Shown: piece by piece, positions 18,379-27,335 of the stretch
Layout of the letters: every line of letters starts with the position of its first letter
Numbering within the stretch: position 1 is the stretch's first letter
Notes under the pieces: generated by a model
What the model saw: only the letters and a program-made list of their open reading frames with translations
Told to the model about the DNA's origin: nothing
The model's database searches: none
Made by a program: the position numbers and the translations under genes
Assembly (NCBI RefSeq): GCF_024398015.1
Contig: NZ_CP073747.1
Location: 1,312,501 to 1,376,500 of the forward strand
Direction of reading: 5' to 3'
Origin: Kordiimonas sp. SCSIO 12610
GTDB lineage: Bacteria; Pseudomonadota; Alphaproteobacteria; Sphingomonadales; Kordiimonadaceae
Length of the DNA: 64,000 nt

Positions 18379-18864
18379 GTGGCGGATAAGTTCGTGATAG
18401 ATGCACTTAGTATTGGGGATATTCCTTCAAGGCATCCTGTTGCTGTATTTGCGGAAAAATGGCCAACCTTCCCAAAGGCCAATGGCGCTGCATTGTGGGA
18501 AAACTTTACACCATTAACCTGTGCTTCAGTTCTTCCGTGGGCGAGTGTTATTGAACGCGCTGAACGTGACGGTAAAACCATCCACCGTATGAAACTTCAG
18601 GGCAGTGAAGTTGAAAAAATGGCGGGAAAAAATGCCCAGGGAACTGCGCTTGAGGATGTTTTAGCCACAGAAGCACTTTCGGAACGCCTGCGTGAATTCA
18701 ACGAACTGATTGCAAACCCAGGCTATATGCTTTCCCATACAGTGATCCCTTTTGAAGGCCGAGAATTCATTAATGTATATCGTGGAATATTTGCCTTCAC
18801 ATCGACAAATGATGCGGTGGATAAAATCGTTATGATTACCGGTGCTGAGAGTACAGAAATTTGA
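18379..18864 (+). CDS. PAS-domain protein, function unknown
   Basis: This 161-aa soluble protein starts at a GTG; family members begin at about this point. Residues about 28-150 look like a compact PAS sensor domain of the alphaproteobacterial stand-alone type: a Trp-rich N-terminal helix (LWENFTPLTCASVLPWASVIERA), a KLQGSEVEKMAGKNAQGTALED segment typical of PAS helices, and a final strand pair FINVYRGIFAFTSTNDAVDKIVMIT. No kinase, cyclase or DNA-binding domain is attached. Such proteins may sense small ligands or act as adaptors; here the role is unknown. Confidence 0.65.
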   Translation: MADKFVIDALSIGDIPSRHPVAVFAEKWPTFPKANGAALWENFTPLTCASVLPWASVIERAERDGKTIHRMKLQGSEVEKMAGKNAQGTALEDVLATEALSERLREFNELIANPGYMLSHTVIPFEGREFINVYRGIFAFTSTNDAVDKIVMITGAESTEI

Positions 18865-18910
18865 AGCTAATTTTTTGTTTGTGACAGTAACACACCGGAA
18901 AGCCAGAATT

Positions 18911-19033
18911 CTAGCTACCTAAAAATAGAAAAAACAAAATAGCTGCCGCGGCAGTTGCACCTAAAACTATGAGCTTTTGTTTTTCTGATTTGCTCATTTC
19001 CTTGTGCGATGATTGTTTTTTACGCTTAGCCAT
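18911..19033 (-). CDS. Predicted 40-aa single-pass membrane microprotein
   Basis: This short gene has a near-perfect ribosome-binding site, GGAGGG, 5 bases before its ATG at 19033, and an intact frame to a TAG at 18911. The product is 40 aa: a very basic, polar first half (MAKRKKQSSHKEMSKSEKQK) and a hydrophobic helix at about residues 21-38 (LIVLGATAAAAILFFLFL), ending GS. This predicts an N-in, C-out inner-membrane peptide. It lies 102 bases downstream of ygfZ on the same strand and converges on the PAS gene. I do not recognise the family. Confidence 0.7.
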   Translation of the reverse strand: MAKRKKQSSHKEMSKSEKQKLIVLGATAAAAILFFLFLGS

Positions 19034-19135
19034 GTCGTCCCTCCGATGTAACTAACCTCTTTATATTCATGATCATGCTATATTTTTATACAGGCCCGCA
19101 ACCCTTTGATTAAATTGCAGGATTATAAGACATCG

Positions 19136-19960
19136 TTACTGATCAGAGGGGGCTGTTATTTCTATGGCTACATCGTCAGCGGTGAAGGTAGCGTCGTCCT
19201 TCAAATATTCCAATCGGACAAACCCAATAGCTGTTGTACCGCATGCACTATGTGTTTCACCGATTGTTTTTCCAGCATCGTTTAATATAGCAACACCCTC
19301 TGCGATCGGGGCTTCTTTGCTATTAAGGGTAACAAGGCTTTTCTTTATACTTGTTCGGTGTTTCATTCTGGCAGTCAGTTCCTGGCCCACATAACAGCCT
19401 TTATCAAAATCAACGCCGTTTAACTTGTCTGCATTGGTTTCAAGCCAGAAATATTTCTCTGTTTTCATATCACGGCTGGCATCTGGAACGGTATTTTGAA
19501 TGCGAAGCTTTTCGTAATCTTCAAATGACATAGCTGAAACGGATAGGGCGCTCTCAGTAATAACCCGTTTGCCGAGCGCGCTAGACCTAGGGTCCGTGAA
19601 AATCGGAGCTTCTGAAATATCAGAATAGTCTTCATTGTCACTCACGACAGCCCAAACATTAAGGGCTTCACTTTCGTCAATAATATCAACGTCTGCCCGT
19701 AATTTATACATTGTGAGGCGGCGAACCAGATCGTCCTTCCGCGCGTGTTCGATATCCAGCAATAAGTCGTCATTATCGGCAATAATGATCATATCAAATA
19801 GATATTTACCCTGGGGCGTTAGCAAACCAGCGTAAACGGCGTCACTGGTTGTGGCACGGTTTACATCATTTGTTATCAAGCCTTGCAGGAACGTGTGAAT
19901 ATCGCTCCCCTTCAGTCGGAGAACTGATCTATTCTCTAATTTAATACCGCGTGATGCCAT
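19136..19960 (-). CDS. ygfZ: Folate-binding Fe-S cluster assembly protein YgfZ
   Basis: This GcvT-like protein of 274 aa binds folate and helps maintain or repair certain Fe-S enzymes. The signature KGCYVGQELTARMKH, the K-G-C-Y-x-G-Q-E motif with its essential Cys, is present near residues 190-204. The N-terminus (LENRSVLRLKGSDIHTFLQGLITNDV) and LLTPQGKYLFDMIII match the GcvT fold. The start ATG is conventional. It is divergent from the LysE-type gene with a 230-base gap. Confidence 0.9.
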   Translation of the reverse strand: MASRGIKLENRSVLRLKGSDIHTFLQGLITNDVNRATTSDAVYAGLLTPQGKYLFDMIIIADNDDLLLDIEHARKDDLVRRLTMYKLRADVDIIDESEALNVWAVVSDNEDYSDISEAPIFTDPRSSALGKRVITESALSVSAMSFEDYEKLRIQNTVPDASRDMKTEKYFWLETNADKLNGVDFDKGCYVGQELTARMKHRTSIKKSLVTLNSKEAPIAEGVAILNDAGKTIGETHSACGTTAIGFVRLEYLKDDATFTADDVAIEITAPSDQ

Positions 19961-20190
19961 GACCTGAACCTTTGACCCAATGAAAAATACTGAAGGATAG
20001 GAAATAAAACTTTTGCCAATTATTTCAAGCCTTGTTGTTTTATCGACCGTTGAATTGTTTGGAACTGCTGTGTCTGCTTAGGGCCGGATTTCTATCAGGC
20101 TTATCCGTTGGAAAACTGTAATAGATATTATATATACCGCCAATATATAGTGTCAGTATATGCGGCTGATGTTAGGCTTTTGGAATAAAG

Positions 20191-20835
20191 ATGGCTGATA
20201 TTGTTGGATATTCATTGTGGGGCATACTGTTTGGCATTCTGGTCTCTGCCCCTGTTGGTCCGGTTAATATCATATGCCTGAAAAGGAGCCTGTCAGGTAA
20301 AGCGCTGGAAGCAACGATCATAGGTTTTGGCGCCGCTATCGCAGATACATTTTATGCTGGCCTTGCTGCATTTGGTTTGGGGGCGGTTCACAAGCTTTTC
20401 ATGGCTTATGAAGTTTGGTTCATTGGTTTTGGGGCAGTGATTATGGCGGCTTTCGCATTTCATACATGGCGATCTGACCCGCATATTGATCAAACACATT
20501 CTAGCACGCAAAGTTCCAAGGGAATGAAAAGTAGCCTTATGGCTAGCTTTTCACTGACGATCGCAAACCCCGGTGTCTTTATTGGTTTTCTGGGGCTTTT
20601 TAGCTTGGCAGGGTTAGGCGATTTTACGGCTGGTACGACTGCGCGCTACCTTGAAGGAGGCATGTTGTGCCTTGGTGTGATTATCGGAAGTATGATTTGG
20701 TGGGCATTTCTGGGGCTTGTGGGTAGCCATTTCAGTTCAAAAATTAGTGATGCGACACTTGTTAAAATTAACAGGGTTTTTGCCATTATTATTGGCTTTT
20801 TTGCCCTTTCAGCGCTTACACGGGCAATCTTTTGA
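20191..20835 (+). CDS. LysE-family translocator
   Basis: This is an inner-membrane exporter of 214 aa with about six hydrophobic helices, the usual LysE/RhtB size. The N-terminal segment LFGILVSAPVGPVNIICLKRSL carries the P-V-G-P-V motif of the family. Further hydrophobic stretches lie near residues 40-62, 72-90, 117-140, 150-175 and 192-212. LysE-type proteins export amino acids or related small molecules; the specificity here is not predictable. The gene is transcribed alone and is followed at once by a terminator. Confidence 0.82.
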   Translation: MADIVGYSLWGILFGILVSAPVGPVNIICLKRSLSGKALEATIIGFGAAIADTFYAGLAAFGLGAVHKLFMAYEVWFIGFGAVIMAAFAFHTWRSDPHIDQTHSSTQSSKGMKSSLMASFSLTIANPGVFIGFLGLFSLAGLGDFTAGTTARYLEGGMLCLGVIIGSMIWWAFLGLVGSHFSSKISDATLVKINRVFAIIIGFFALSALTRAIF

Positions 20836-20866
20836 ACAGTAAAAAATCCCATTTACTGTATTTTTT
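20836..20866 (+). terminator. Terminator after the LysE-type gene
   Basis: Stem ACAGTAAA / TTTACTGT with an 8-base loop followed by a run of six T. It begins directly after the stop codon. Confidence 0.85.
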
Positions 20867-20910
20867 GTGAAATAAGGCATGATTTCAAGCATTTGGCCAC
20901 TTTTGAGTGC

Positions 20911-20939
20911 TTGATCATCTGGAAAGGCAACAGTATAGT
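20911..20939 (+). promoter_or_regulatory. Candidate sigma-70 promoter of pal
   Basis: TTGATC (20911-20916), a 17-base spacer and TATAGT (20934-20939), about 95 bases before the pal start. Two of six positions in the -35 and one in the -10 differ from consensus. Confidence 0.5.
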
Positions 20940-21034
20940 CTTTCGCGAGAAGTGATTTGAAACCATTGGCTGTCATGATCAAGTCGCGTTTATTTGTGTC
21001 GGGAACCCCTAACCCGCTAGAGGGAGCAAAAATT

Positions 21035-21565
21035 ATGTCCGAGAGTTTCGGCAAAAAAGTCGCAATTATTTCTGCTGTTACACTATTGCTTGCAGCTTGT
21101 TCTAAAGACAATAATGTTGATGAGAGTACATCAGGTGTCGATAACACACCTCCGGTTGTAGAAGAAACAACGAATACTGGCCCTGAGACTGTTGCTCCTA
21201 AGCCGTATGATCCACTAACAGGAACAGAGTTACGCGATCTTGAAGCGTATGCTGGCGGCGACCGTGTTTATTTTGAATATGATAGCTCTGAGCTTAATGC
21301 GAATGCACGTGAGACATTAGCGAAGCAAGCGCAGTGGTTACAAGGCAAGCGCATTAATCTTACCATCGAAGGTCACTGTGACGAACGCGGTACACGCGAA
21401 TATAACCTTGCACTTGGTGAGCGCCGTGCAACTGCGGTTAAAAACTATCTTGTGACGCTCGGTGTTCCAGCATCACGCCTTAGCACAATCAGTTACGGTA
21501 AAGAGCGCCCAGTGAGCGCGGGCAACCACGGCCAAAACCGTCGCGGTGTTCTGACTTTTAACTAA
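21035..21565 (+). CDS. pal: Peptidoglycan-associated lipoprotein
   Basis: This outer-membrane lipoprotein of the Tol-Pal system is 176 aa. The ATG at 21035 has AGGGAG upstream and opens a lipoprotein signal with lipobox LLAAC (Cys 22); a longer frame starting upstream is rejected. A disordered acidic/Thr/Pro linker follows, then an OmpA-like peptidoglycan-binding domain with VYFEYDSSELNANARETLAKQAQWL and EGHCDERGTREYNLALGERRA, which includes the Asp and Arg that bind diaminopimelate. It has its own promoter and terminator. tolQRAB are not upstream here, although they usually are. Confidence 0.97.
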   Translation: MSESFGKKVAIISAVTLLLAACSKDNNVDESTSGVDNTPPVVEETTNTGPETVAPKPYDPLTGTELRDLEAYAGGDRVYFEYDSSELNANARETLAKQAQWLQGKRINLTIEGHCDERGTREYNLALGERRATAVKNYLVTLGVPASRLSTISYGKERPVSAGNHGQNRRGVLTFN

Positions 21566-21591
21566 GACTACAATCTGGTTACGAAATTTAG

Positions 21592-21624
21592 CCCTGTCCC
21601 AAGGTAGTTGGGGCGGGGTTTTTT
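21592..21624 (+). terminator. Terminator after pal
   Basis: A 9-base-pair stem CCCTGTCCC / GGGGCGGGG with two G-U pairs, a 9-base loop, and a run of six T. It separates pal from cpoB. Confidence 0.85.
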
Positions 21625-21738
21625 ATACCATTTACACAGAAATGGGCGAACTGTTCGTTTTTTAGCCGTTTTTTGATTGCACATTAGATGCGAAAGAAAC
21701 TAAGACGATACTAGTATCTATAAGGTAGGGAGAAGGTC

Positions 21739-22626
21739 GTGCGGAACCTGTCATTTGTGATCATATGGTGTGTGGGTATTTCCATCGTTGGGGGAGTGTC
21801 TCCCGTTTATGGGCAAGACACAGCAAAGAAAATTGACCGGATTGAGCGGCAACTCCGCGCACTTCAGCGCCGTGTTTTTGGCACAAACGGCGGCAATATT
21901 GATGCGGCGCAGCAGGAATTTGGTAATCCGGCGCAGCCTGCGCAGCAGGGCAGTAATACAACGCGTATCGTTGCCGATATGTCAGTTAAGATTTCTGCTG
22001 TAGAGAAACAGTTGCGTATTTTAACGGGCCGTCTTGAAGAACTGGAATATCGTCAACGCCAATTGGAAGAAGCGTTGGAAGCCGTTCAAAAGGACACTGA
22101 CTTAAAAATCAATGACCTCAAGCAATCAAATGCACTACCACGGAATTCTAATTCAAATCGATCAGCTAACAATGTAACAGATGCTGGCCGAACGCCCGTA
22201 AACCCTGAACCTATTGCACCTGCGATCGAGCTTCCTGCGGGTGATCCTGCGGTGCAGTATGATTATGCGTTCAGCCTGATCCGTCAAAACGATCTGGATA
22301 GCGGCTTGATCGCCATGGAAAAGTTTTTGGCAGCAAATCCGGGCGATAGCCGTACTGGCAACGCCAAATACTGGATTGGACGTATTCATTACCTTCAAAA
22401 ACGGCCAGGGCAGGCCGCTCAAAGCTTTTTGAAATTGATCGAAGAGCACCCCAATCACCCGCGCAGGCCCGATGCGCTTGTTGACCTCGCGGAGACATTG
22501 ATCAATCTGGATAGTTCCTCGGACGCCTGTAATGCTCTGGCGGAGTTTGAGCGAAGCGCGTCTGGCGTTAGCAACAGGCTTCGTGACCGTGCGGTCCGCG
22601 TATCTGGCCGCGCTAAATGTAGTTAA
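21739..22626 (+). CDS. cpoB: Cell division coordinator CpoB (Tol-Pal system protein YbgF)
   Basis: This periplasmic protein of 295 aa links peptidoglycan synthesis with outer-membrane constriction. It starts at a GTG after AGGGAGA. A signal peptide ends near residue 25 (GVSPVYGQ). Residues about 30-120 form a trimerising coiled coil (IERQLRALQRRVFG, EKQLRILTGRLEELEYRQRQLEEALEAVQ), then a variable linker, then a C-terminal TPR region from about 175 (VQYDYAFSLIRQNDLDSGLIAMEKFLAANPGD, YWIGRIHYLQKRPGQAAQSFLKLIEEHPNHPRRPDALVDLAETL). It is followed closely by tilS. Confidence 0.92.
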   Translation: MRNLSFVIIWCVGISIVGGVSPVYGQDTAKKIDRIERQLRALQRRVFGTNGGNIDAAQQEFGNPAQPAQQGSNTTRIVADMSVKISAVEKQLRILTGRLEELEYRQRQLEEALEAVQKDTDLKINDLKQSNALPRNSNSNRSANNVTDAGRTPVNPEPIAPAIELPAGDPAVQYDYAFSLIRQNDLDSGLIAMEKFLAANPGDSRTGNAKYWIGRIHYLQKRPGQAAQSFLKLIEEHPNHPRRPDALVDLAETLINLDSSSDACNALAEFERSASGVSNRLRDRAVRVSGRAKCS

Positions 22627-22651
22627 CCATGACTACCGCTCAGAGGAACAG

Positions 22652-23989
22652 ATGATGACTGCCCCCGAGAAGGGACCTCGATTATTTTCCTCTGATGATC
22701 TTGCGGCTCAGTTACAGGCATTAGGAATATGTTCGGATAGCGAAAGGCTTGCTGTAGCGGTATCTGGCGGTGCGGATAGCCTCGCTTTAGCATTAATGGT
22801 ATCCGAAATTGCGCCTATTGTTGGCTTGACGGTTGATCACCAATTGCGCGGTGAAAGCGCGGATGAAGCCGACTATGTGCATTCACTTCTGACTAAGCAC
22901 GATATCGAGCATCATATCCTGCGTTGGAATGGGGTAAAGCCAGAAAGCAACCTTCAGGCCGAAGCAAGGGAAGCCCGCTATGAATTGCTGGAAAATTGGT
23001 GCCGTGACAATGGGATTGATCACCTTTTAACAGCGCATCATATGAATGATCAGGCAGAAACGTTTCTGTTGCGCTTGGCACGTGGGAGCGGAGTTTATGG
23101 ATTGGCATCGATTGAACCGGTATCATTGGGTTTGACCAATAAAAATATTAAGATCGTCAGGCCGCTATTGAATTTCAGCAAAGATGGTCTGAAAGAGTAT
23201 CTGACAAAGCGAAATATTGAGTGGATAGATGACCCCAGTAATGAAAAGGAACAATTTAACCGGGTGAAGGTGCGTCGTTTCCTGGAAAACCCTATGCTGG
23301 ATGGTTTTACGCCTGAACGTTTGGCCGCGACAGCGAATCATTTCGCGCGTACCCGCGATGCTTTGCGCTTTTATGAGGCAGAATGGGTGTCGAGGCATGT
23401 AGTATTTGATAAATTTGGTTGTGTCTCCTTTAAAGCATCATCGCTCAAGGTCGCGCCTGAAGAAATTATATTAAGAGGGTTGGGGGGGCTAATCCGGCGT
23501 GTTTCAGGAAACCTGTATGCCCCGCGTTTTGAAAAGCTTTATCGCCTCTATGATACTCTTAGAACGAATGACACGTTTTCGGGCCAAACGCTGATGGGGA
23601 CAGAAATCACGCTTTCAGATGACGAAACCCTGATTAGCCGGGAAAATAGCCATATTACTGATAGGGTTACGGTCGAAGGAGGCGGCGAATATATCTGGGA
23701 CAATCGTTTTTCGCTGACAGTTTCAACCTCCAATATTTCATCGGAAACCGATAATTATCCGTACTATATTAGTAAGCTGGGTGAAGACGGATGGCGGGAA
23801 CTTCTACAAAAATTTCCTGAGGTACGGGAAAATGCAGTTGTGGCAAAGCTTCCACACAGGGTGAAATTGTCGCTACCTGCTGTTTTTGATGCTTCTGGAT
23901 TGCGTGCAGTACCGCATTTAGAGTACAGTGATTTGGAAAATATTAAGATCAGTGTGTCTTTAATAAATGGCGCTTTGTCGAAAAAGTGA
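22652..23989 (+). CDS. tilS: tRNA(Ile)-lysidine synthase
   Basis: This ATP-pyrophosphatase attaches lysine to C34 of tRNA-Ile2 (CAU) so that it reads AUA. The P-loop SGGADS appears near residue 35 in LAVAVSGGADSLALALM, with VDHQLRGES, LQAEAREARYELLE and LLTAHHMNDQAETFLLRLARGSG downstream. The N-terminal catalytic domain is followed by an insertion and a less conserved C-terminal region, 445 aa in all. The ATG at 22652 (AGAGGA upstream) is chosen; a longer frame begins inside cpoB and is unlikely. It lies upstream of ftsH as in many alphaproteobacteria. Confidence 0.94.
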   Translation: MMTAPEKGPRLFSSDDLAAQLQALGICSDSERLAVAVSGGADSLALALMVSEIAPIVGLTVDHQLRGESADEADYVHSLLTKHDIEHHILRWNGVKPESNLQAEAREARYELLENWCRDNGIDHLLTAHHMNDQAETFLLRLARGSGVYGLASIEPVSLGLTNKNIKIVRPLLNFSKDGLKEYLTKRNIEWIDDPSNEKEQFNRVKVRRFLENPMLDGFTPERLAATANHFARTRDALRFYEAEWVSRHVVFDKFGCVSFKASSLKVAPEEIILRGLGGLIRRVSGNLYAPRFEKLYRLYDTLRTNDTFSGQTLMGTEITLSDDETLISRENSHITDRVTVEGGGEYIWDNRFSLTVSTSNISSETDNYPYYISKLGEDGWRELLQKFPEVRENAVVAKLPHRVKLSLPAVFDASGLRAVPHLEYSDLENIKISVSLINGALSKK

Positions 23990-24009
23990 CAAATAAATAA
24001 CGATAACCC

Positions 24010-24037
24010 CTTGCACCTTTTTGGAATGAGCTTATTT
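24010..24037 (+). promoter_or_regulatory. RpoH (sigma-32) heat-shock promoter of ftsH
   Basis: CTTG (24010-24013), a 17-base spacer and CTTATTT (24031-24037) match the alphaproteobacterial heat-shock consensus CTTG-N17/18-CYTATNT at every fixed position. The ftsH start lies about 115 bases downstream. ftsH is a classical RpoH target and rpoH itself is in this window at 40522-41397. Confidence 0.75.
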
Positions 24038-24152
24038 CTTGTCCAAAGGGAATATTTGGGTAGCGAGTATTATAAGGCTCTGATAGAGACTGCAACTATT
24101 GATCGCAGATGTGATAAAAGCAGCATACCAGAGTATAGAAAGGCAATAGAAC

Positions 24153-26063
24153 GTGAACAGTTTGATGCGTAATGCACTAATGTGGGCAGTTATTATTCTT
24201 GTGCTGCTTGTACTGTTTCAACAATTTAATAGCGGCTCGGGTAGTTCGGATGAAATACCGTACACTCAGTTCATCGAAGAGATCAAGGCAGGTAATGTTG
24301 CCAAGGTCGAAATCGAAGGACAGGATGTTTCTGGTACGCTTACAAGCGGTGAGGAATTTAGTGCTGTCAAACCTATCTTCCACGAAAATCTTTACGAACT
24401 TCTTTCGGCAAATAATGTCAATTATACTGAGAAGAAGGTTGATCAGAGTTTTCTGACAACTGCTTTGATTTCTTGGCTTCCGTTTATTTTGCTGATTGGT
24501 GTCTGGATATTCTTCATGCGTCAAATGCAAGGCAAAGGCGGCGGTGGCGGCGCTATGGGCTTTGGTAAATCACGCGCACGTTTGCTTACTGAAAAGCAGG
24601 GACGTGTTACATTTGAGGATGTTGCAGGGATCGAAGAAGCCAAGGAAGAATTGGAAGAGATTGTAGATTTCCTGAAAGACCCACAAAAGTTCCAGAAAGT
24701 TGGCGGTCAGATCCCTAAGGGTGCGCTTCTTGTAGGCCCTCCGGGTACTGGTAAAACATTGCTTGCACGTGCGATCGCGGGCGAAGCAAACGTGCCTTTC
24801 TTTACAATTTCAGGTTCTGACTTTGTTGAAATGTTTGTGGGTGTAGGCGCAAGCCGTGTCCGCGACATGTTCGAGCAAGCGAAGAAGAATGCACCGTGCA
24901 TCATCTTCATTGACGAGATCGATGCGGTTGGCCGTCACCGGGGTGCTGGTGTTGGCGGCGGTAACGACGAGCGCGAACAAACGCTTAACCAGTTACTTGT
25001 AGAAATGGATGGTTTCGAAGCAAACGAAGGTATCATAATCGTAGCGGCGACAAACCGCCCTGATGTTCTTGATCCTGCGCTCTTGCGCCCAGGCCGTTTT
25101 GACCGTCAGGTCGTTGTGCCAAACCCTGATATTACAGGTCGTGAGCAAATTTTAGGTGTTCATATCCGTAAAATTCCACAGCTTGCACCGGATGTTAATG
25201 TGCGCACAATCGCACGTGGTACGCCTGGTTTCTCAGGTGCGGATTTGATGAACCTTGTGAACGAAGCAGCGCTTCTTGCTGCCCGCCGCGGTAAAAAAGT
25301 GGTGGCGATGCAGGAATTTGAAGACGCTAAAGACAAGGTCATGATGGGCTCAGAGCGTCGCTCAATGGTTATGACTGATGATGAGAAAAAGCTGACGGCT
25401 TACCATGAAGGCGGCCATGCGCTGGTGTCATTGCACTGTAAATCGTCTGATCCGATCCATAAGGCAACAATCATTCCACGGGGCCGTGCCCTTGGTATGG
25501 TGATGCGCTTGCCAGAGCGTGATGAATATTCGCAGTCGCGTGAGAAAATGCATGACAATCTCGCCATCGCGATGGGTGGACGTGTGGCTGAAGAAATTAT
25601 CTTTGGCTATGATAAAGTAACTTCCGGTGCATCAAGTGATATCCAGTATGCAACGAACCTTGCGCGCGCAATGGTAACCCAGTGGGGCATGTCTGATAAA
25701 CTTGGGCCATTACTCTATGCATCAAATGAGGAAGAGGTATTCCTCGGTCATTCCGTTGCTCGTCAGCAGAATGTATCTGGTGCCACAGCCAAGATTATCG
25801 ACGAGGAAATTCGCAGATTTGTTGATGATGCTAATGACCGTGCAAAACAAATTTTGACTGACTTCAATGATGATCTTCATACACTTGCGAATGCGCTTCT
25901 TGAATATGAAACGCTTTCTGGTGATGAGATTAAGGCATTGCTTGCAGGTGAAGAAATTCGCAAGAATGACAAGTCAGACACACCACCAAAACCACCAGCA
26001 CCAGCGTCCACTGTACCAACATCGGGCGGTGCTAATCTTGGTGAACCACAGCCAGAAGCATAG
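24153..26063 (+). CDS. ftsH: ATP-dependent zinc metalloprotease FtsH
   Basis: This membrane AAA+ protease degrades misassembled membrane proteins and regulators such as RpoH. It is 636 aa from a GTG start. Transmembrane helices lie at about 6-25 and 103-124, flanking a periplasmic domain. The AAA domain has Walker A GPPGTGKT (about 195), Walker [12 protein letters not shown] and the second region of homology [22 protein letters not shown]. The zinc site is HEGGH near residue 418 (HEAGH in most relatives) with a downstream Asp in [18 protein letters not shown]. The C-terminal 25 residues are Pro-rich and disordered. Confidence 0.98.
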   Translation: MNSLMRNALMWAVIILVLLVLFQQFNSGSGSSDEIPYTQFIEEIKAGNVAKVEIEGQDVSGTLTSGEEFSAVKPIFHENLYELLSANNVNYTEKKVDQSFLTTALISWLPFILLIGVWIFFMRQMQGKGGGGGAMGFGKSRARLLTEKQGRVTFEDVAGIEEAKEELEEIVDFLKDPQKFQKVGGQIPKGALLVGPPGTGKTLLARAIAGEANVPFFTISGSDFVEMFVGVGASRVRDMFEQAKKNAPCIIFIDEIDAVGRHRGAGVGGGNDEREQTLNQLLVEMDGFEANEGIIIVAATNRPDVLDPALLRPGRFDRQVVVPNPDITGREQILGVHIRKIPQLAPDVNVRTIARGTPGFSGADLMNLVNEAALLAARRGKKVVAMQEFEDAKDKVMMGSERRSMVMTDDEKKLTAYHEGGHALVSLHCKSSDPIHKATIIPRGRALGMVMRLPERDEYSQSREKMHDNLAIAMGGRVAEEIIFGYDKVTSGASSDIQYATNLARAMVTQWGMSDKLGPLLYASNEEEVFLGHSVARQQNVSGATAKIIDEEIRRFVDDANDRAKQILTDFNDDLHTLANALLEYETLSGDEIKALLAGEEIRKNDKSDTPPKPPAPASTVPTSGGANLGEPQPEA

Positions 26064-26077
26064 GGGCTTTTTGCTAG

Positions 26078-27208
26078 GTGTTTGAAAACATTTTAAACAA
26101 TATTTCCGACGGGGCGAGGATTTACCTTGTACCCGTCGGTTCCGTTTTTGGTGGCCTTCAAGGCATCAAACTTGGTGGAACCGGTATCCGCTTTTTATCC
26201 GTTCGAGTTCTTGTGCGTGATCAATCGACAATCCTTGTTGATAAACAGGTTAGTGTGGCAGACGGTACTCAGGCGCTTCTAAGCAGCTTGCCAGATATGT
26301 TGCAAGCACAAGCCTCAGAGCAATTAGAAGCTTTTGAGAGAAATATAACGGCGACCGAGCTTTCCGGTCTTGAGCGAAATCTTGTTTATACAAAACCGAT
26401 TATCATGGGGGTTTTGAATGTAACACCGGATAGTTTTTCGGATGGTGGTGATTTCCTTGATCAAGGTGAAGCGTTAAGGCGCGCAAGGCAAATGATTGCT
26501 GAAGGTGCTGATATCATTGATGTGGGCGGTGAGAGCACCCGCCCGGGCGCCAAACCTGTGTGGGAAGGCGAAGAGTGGGAGCGGGTTGAACCCGTTATTG
26601 CGGCTCTGCGCAGTGAAAAAATCCCAATTTCTATCGATAGCCGCCATTCGTTTGTTATGGATAAGGCTTTGGATGCTGGCGCGCATATCATCAATGACGT
26701 TTCGGCCCTAACTTACGATCCAGAAAGTATCAAGGTCGCTGCGGATAGGGATGCACCGATTATCTTGATGCACGCACAGGGCACGCCGCAAACCATGCAG
26801 GATCAGCCTGACTATGATCATATTCTGTTGGATGTTTATGATCATTTAAGTGAACGTATAGCGGCCTGCGTTGACGCGGGCATTGATAAAGGCCGCTTGA
26901 TCCTCGATCCGGGGATTGGCTTTGGCAAGCGTGTGGTTCAAGATAATCTGGCGCTTATCAATAATATCGCACTTTTCCATACTCTTGGCTGCCCGATTAT
27001 GCTCGGTGCGTCGCGTAAGCGTTTTATTGAAGCCGTAACAAAAACGTTGGACGCCAAAGAACGTATGCCAGGGTCAATCACCGCAGCCACCCTTGCAATG
27101 CAGCAAGGGGTTCAATTGTTCCGCGTTCATGACGTTAAGGAAACCGTTCAGGCCGCACGGATGATACAGGGCTTTATTGATGCGGGTACAATGGATATTC
27201 GGGATTGA
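26078..27208 (+). CDS. folP: Dihydropteroate synthase with N-terminal extension
   Basis: This enzyme condenses 6-hydroxymethyl-dihydropterin diphosphate with p-aminobenzoate; it is the sulfonamide target. The TIM barrel starts near residue 106 with PIIMGVLNVTPDSFSDGG and continues with DIIDVGGESTRPGAK, SIDSRHSFVMDKALDAGAHIINDVSAL, LMHAQGTP, LDPGIGFGKRV and LGASRKRFI. The first ~105 residues are an extra domain (IYLVPVGSVFGGLQGIKLGGTGIRFLSVRVLVRD...) absent from E. coli FolP but, as I recall, present in some alphaproteobacterial proteins; its role is unknown. The start is a GTG 14 bases after ftsH. Length 376 aa against about 280 typical. Confidence 0.93.
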   Translation: MFENILNNISDGARIYLVPVGSVFGGLQGIKLGGTGIRFLSVRVLVRDQSTILVDKQVSVADGTQALLSSLPDMLQAQASEQLEAFERNITATELSGLERNLVYTKPIIMGVLNVTPDSFSDGGDFLDQGEALRRARQMIAEGADIIDVGGESTRPGAKPVWEGEEWERVEPVIAALRSEKIPISIDSRHSFVMDKALDAGAHIINDVSALTYDPESIKVAADRDAPIILMHAQGTPQTMQDQPDYDHILLDVYDHLSERIAACVDAGIDKGRLILDPGIGFGKRVVQDNLALINNIALFHTLGCPIMLGASRKRFIEAVTKTLDAKERMPGSITAATLAMQQGVQLFRVHDVKETVQAARMIQGFIDAGTMDIRD

Positions 27209-27335
27209 TAGTCATATTTTGATCATATCTGGTATGTATCTGAAAACTAAAATGTTTAGAGTTATTTAAGGCTCATTCTGTAAGTAAAGACCTAATAGCT
27301 AAATATCGTCTAATGCATTAAGGGGCAAAGAAGGC

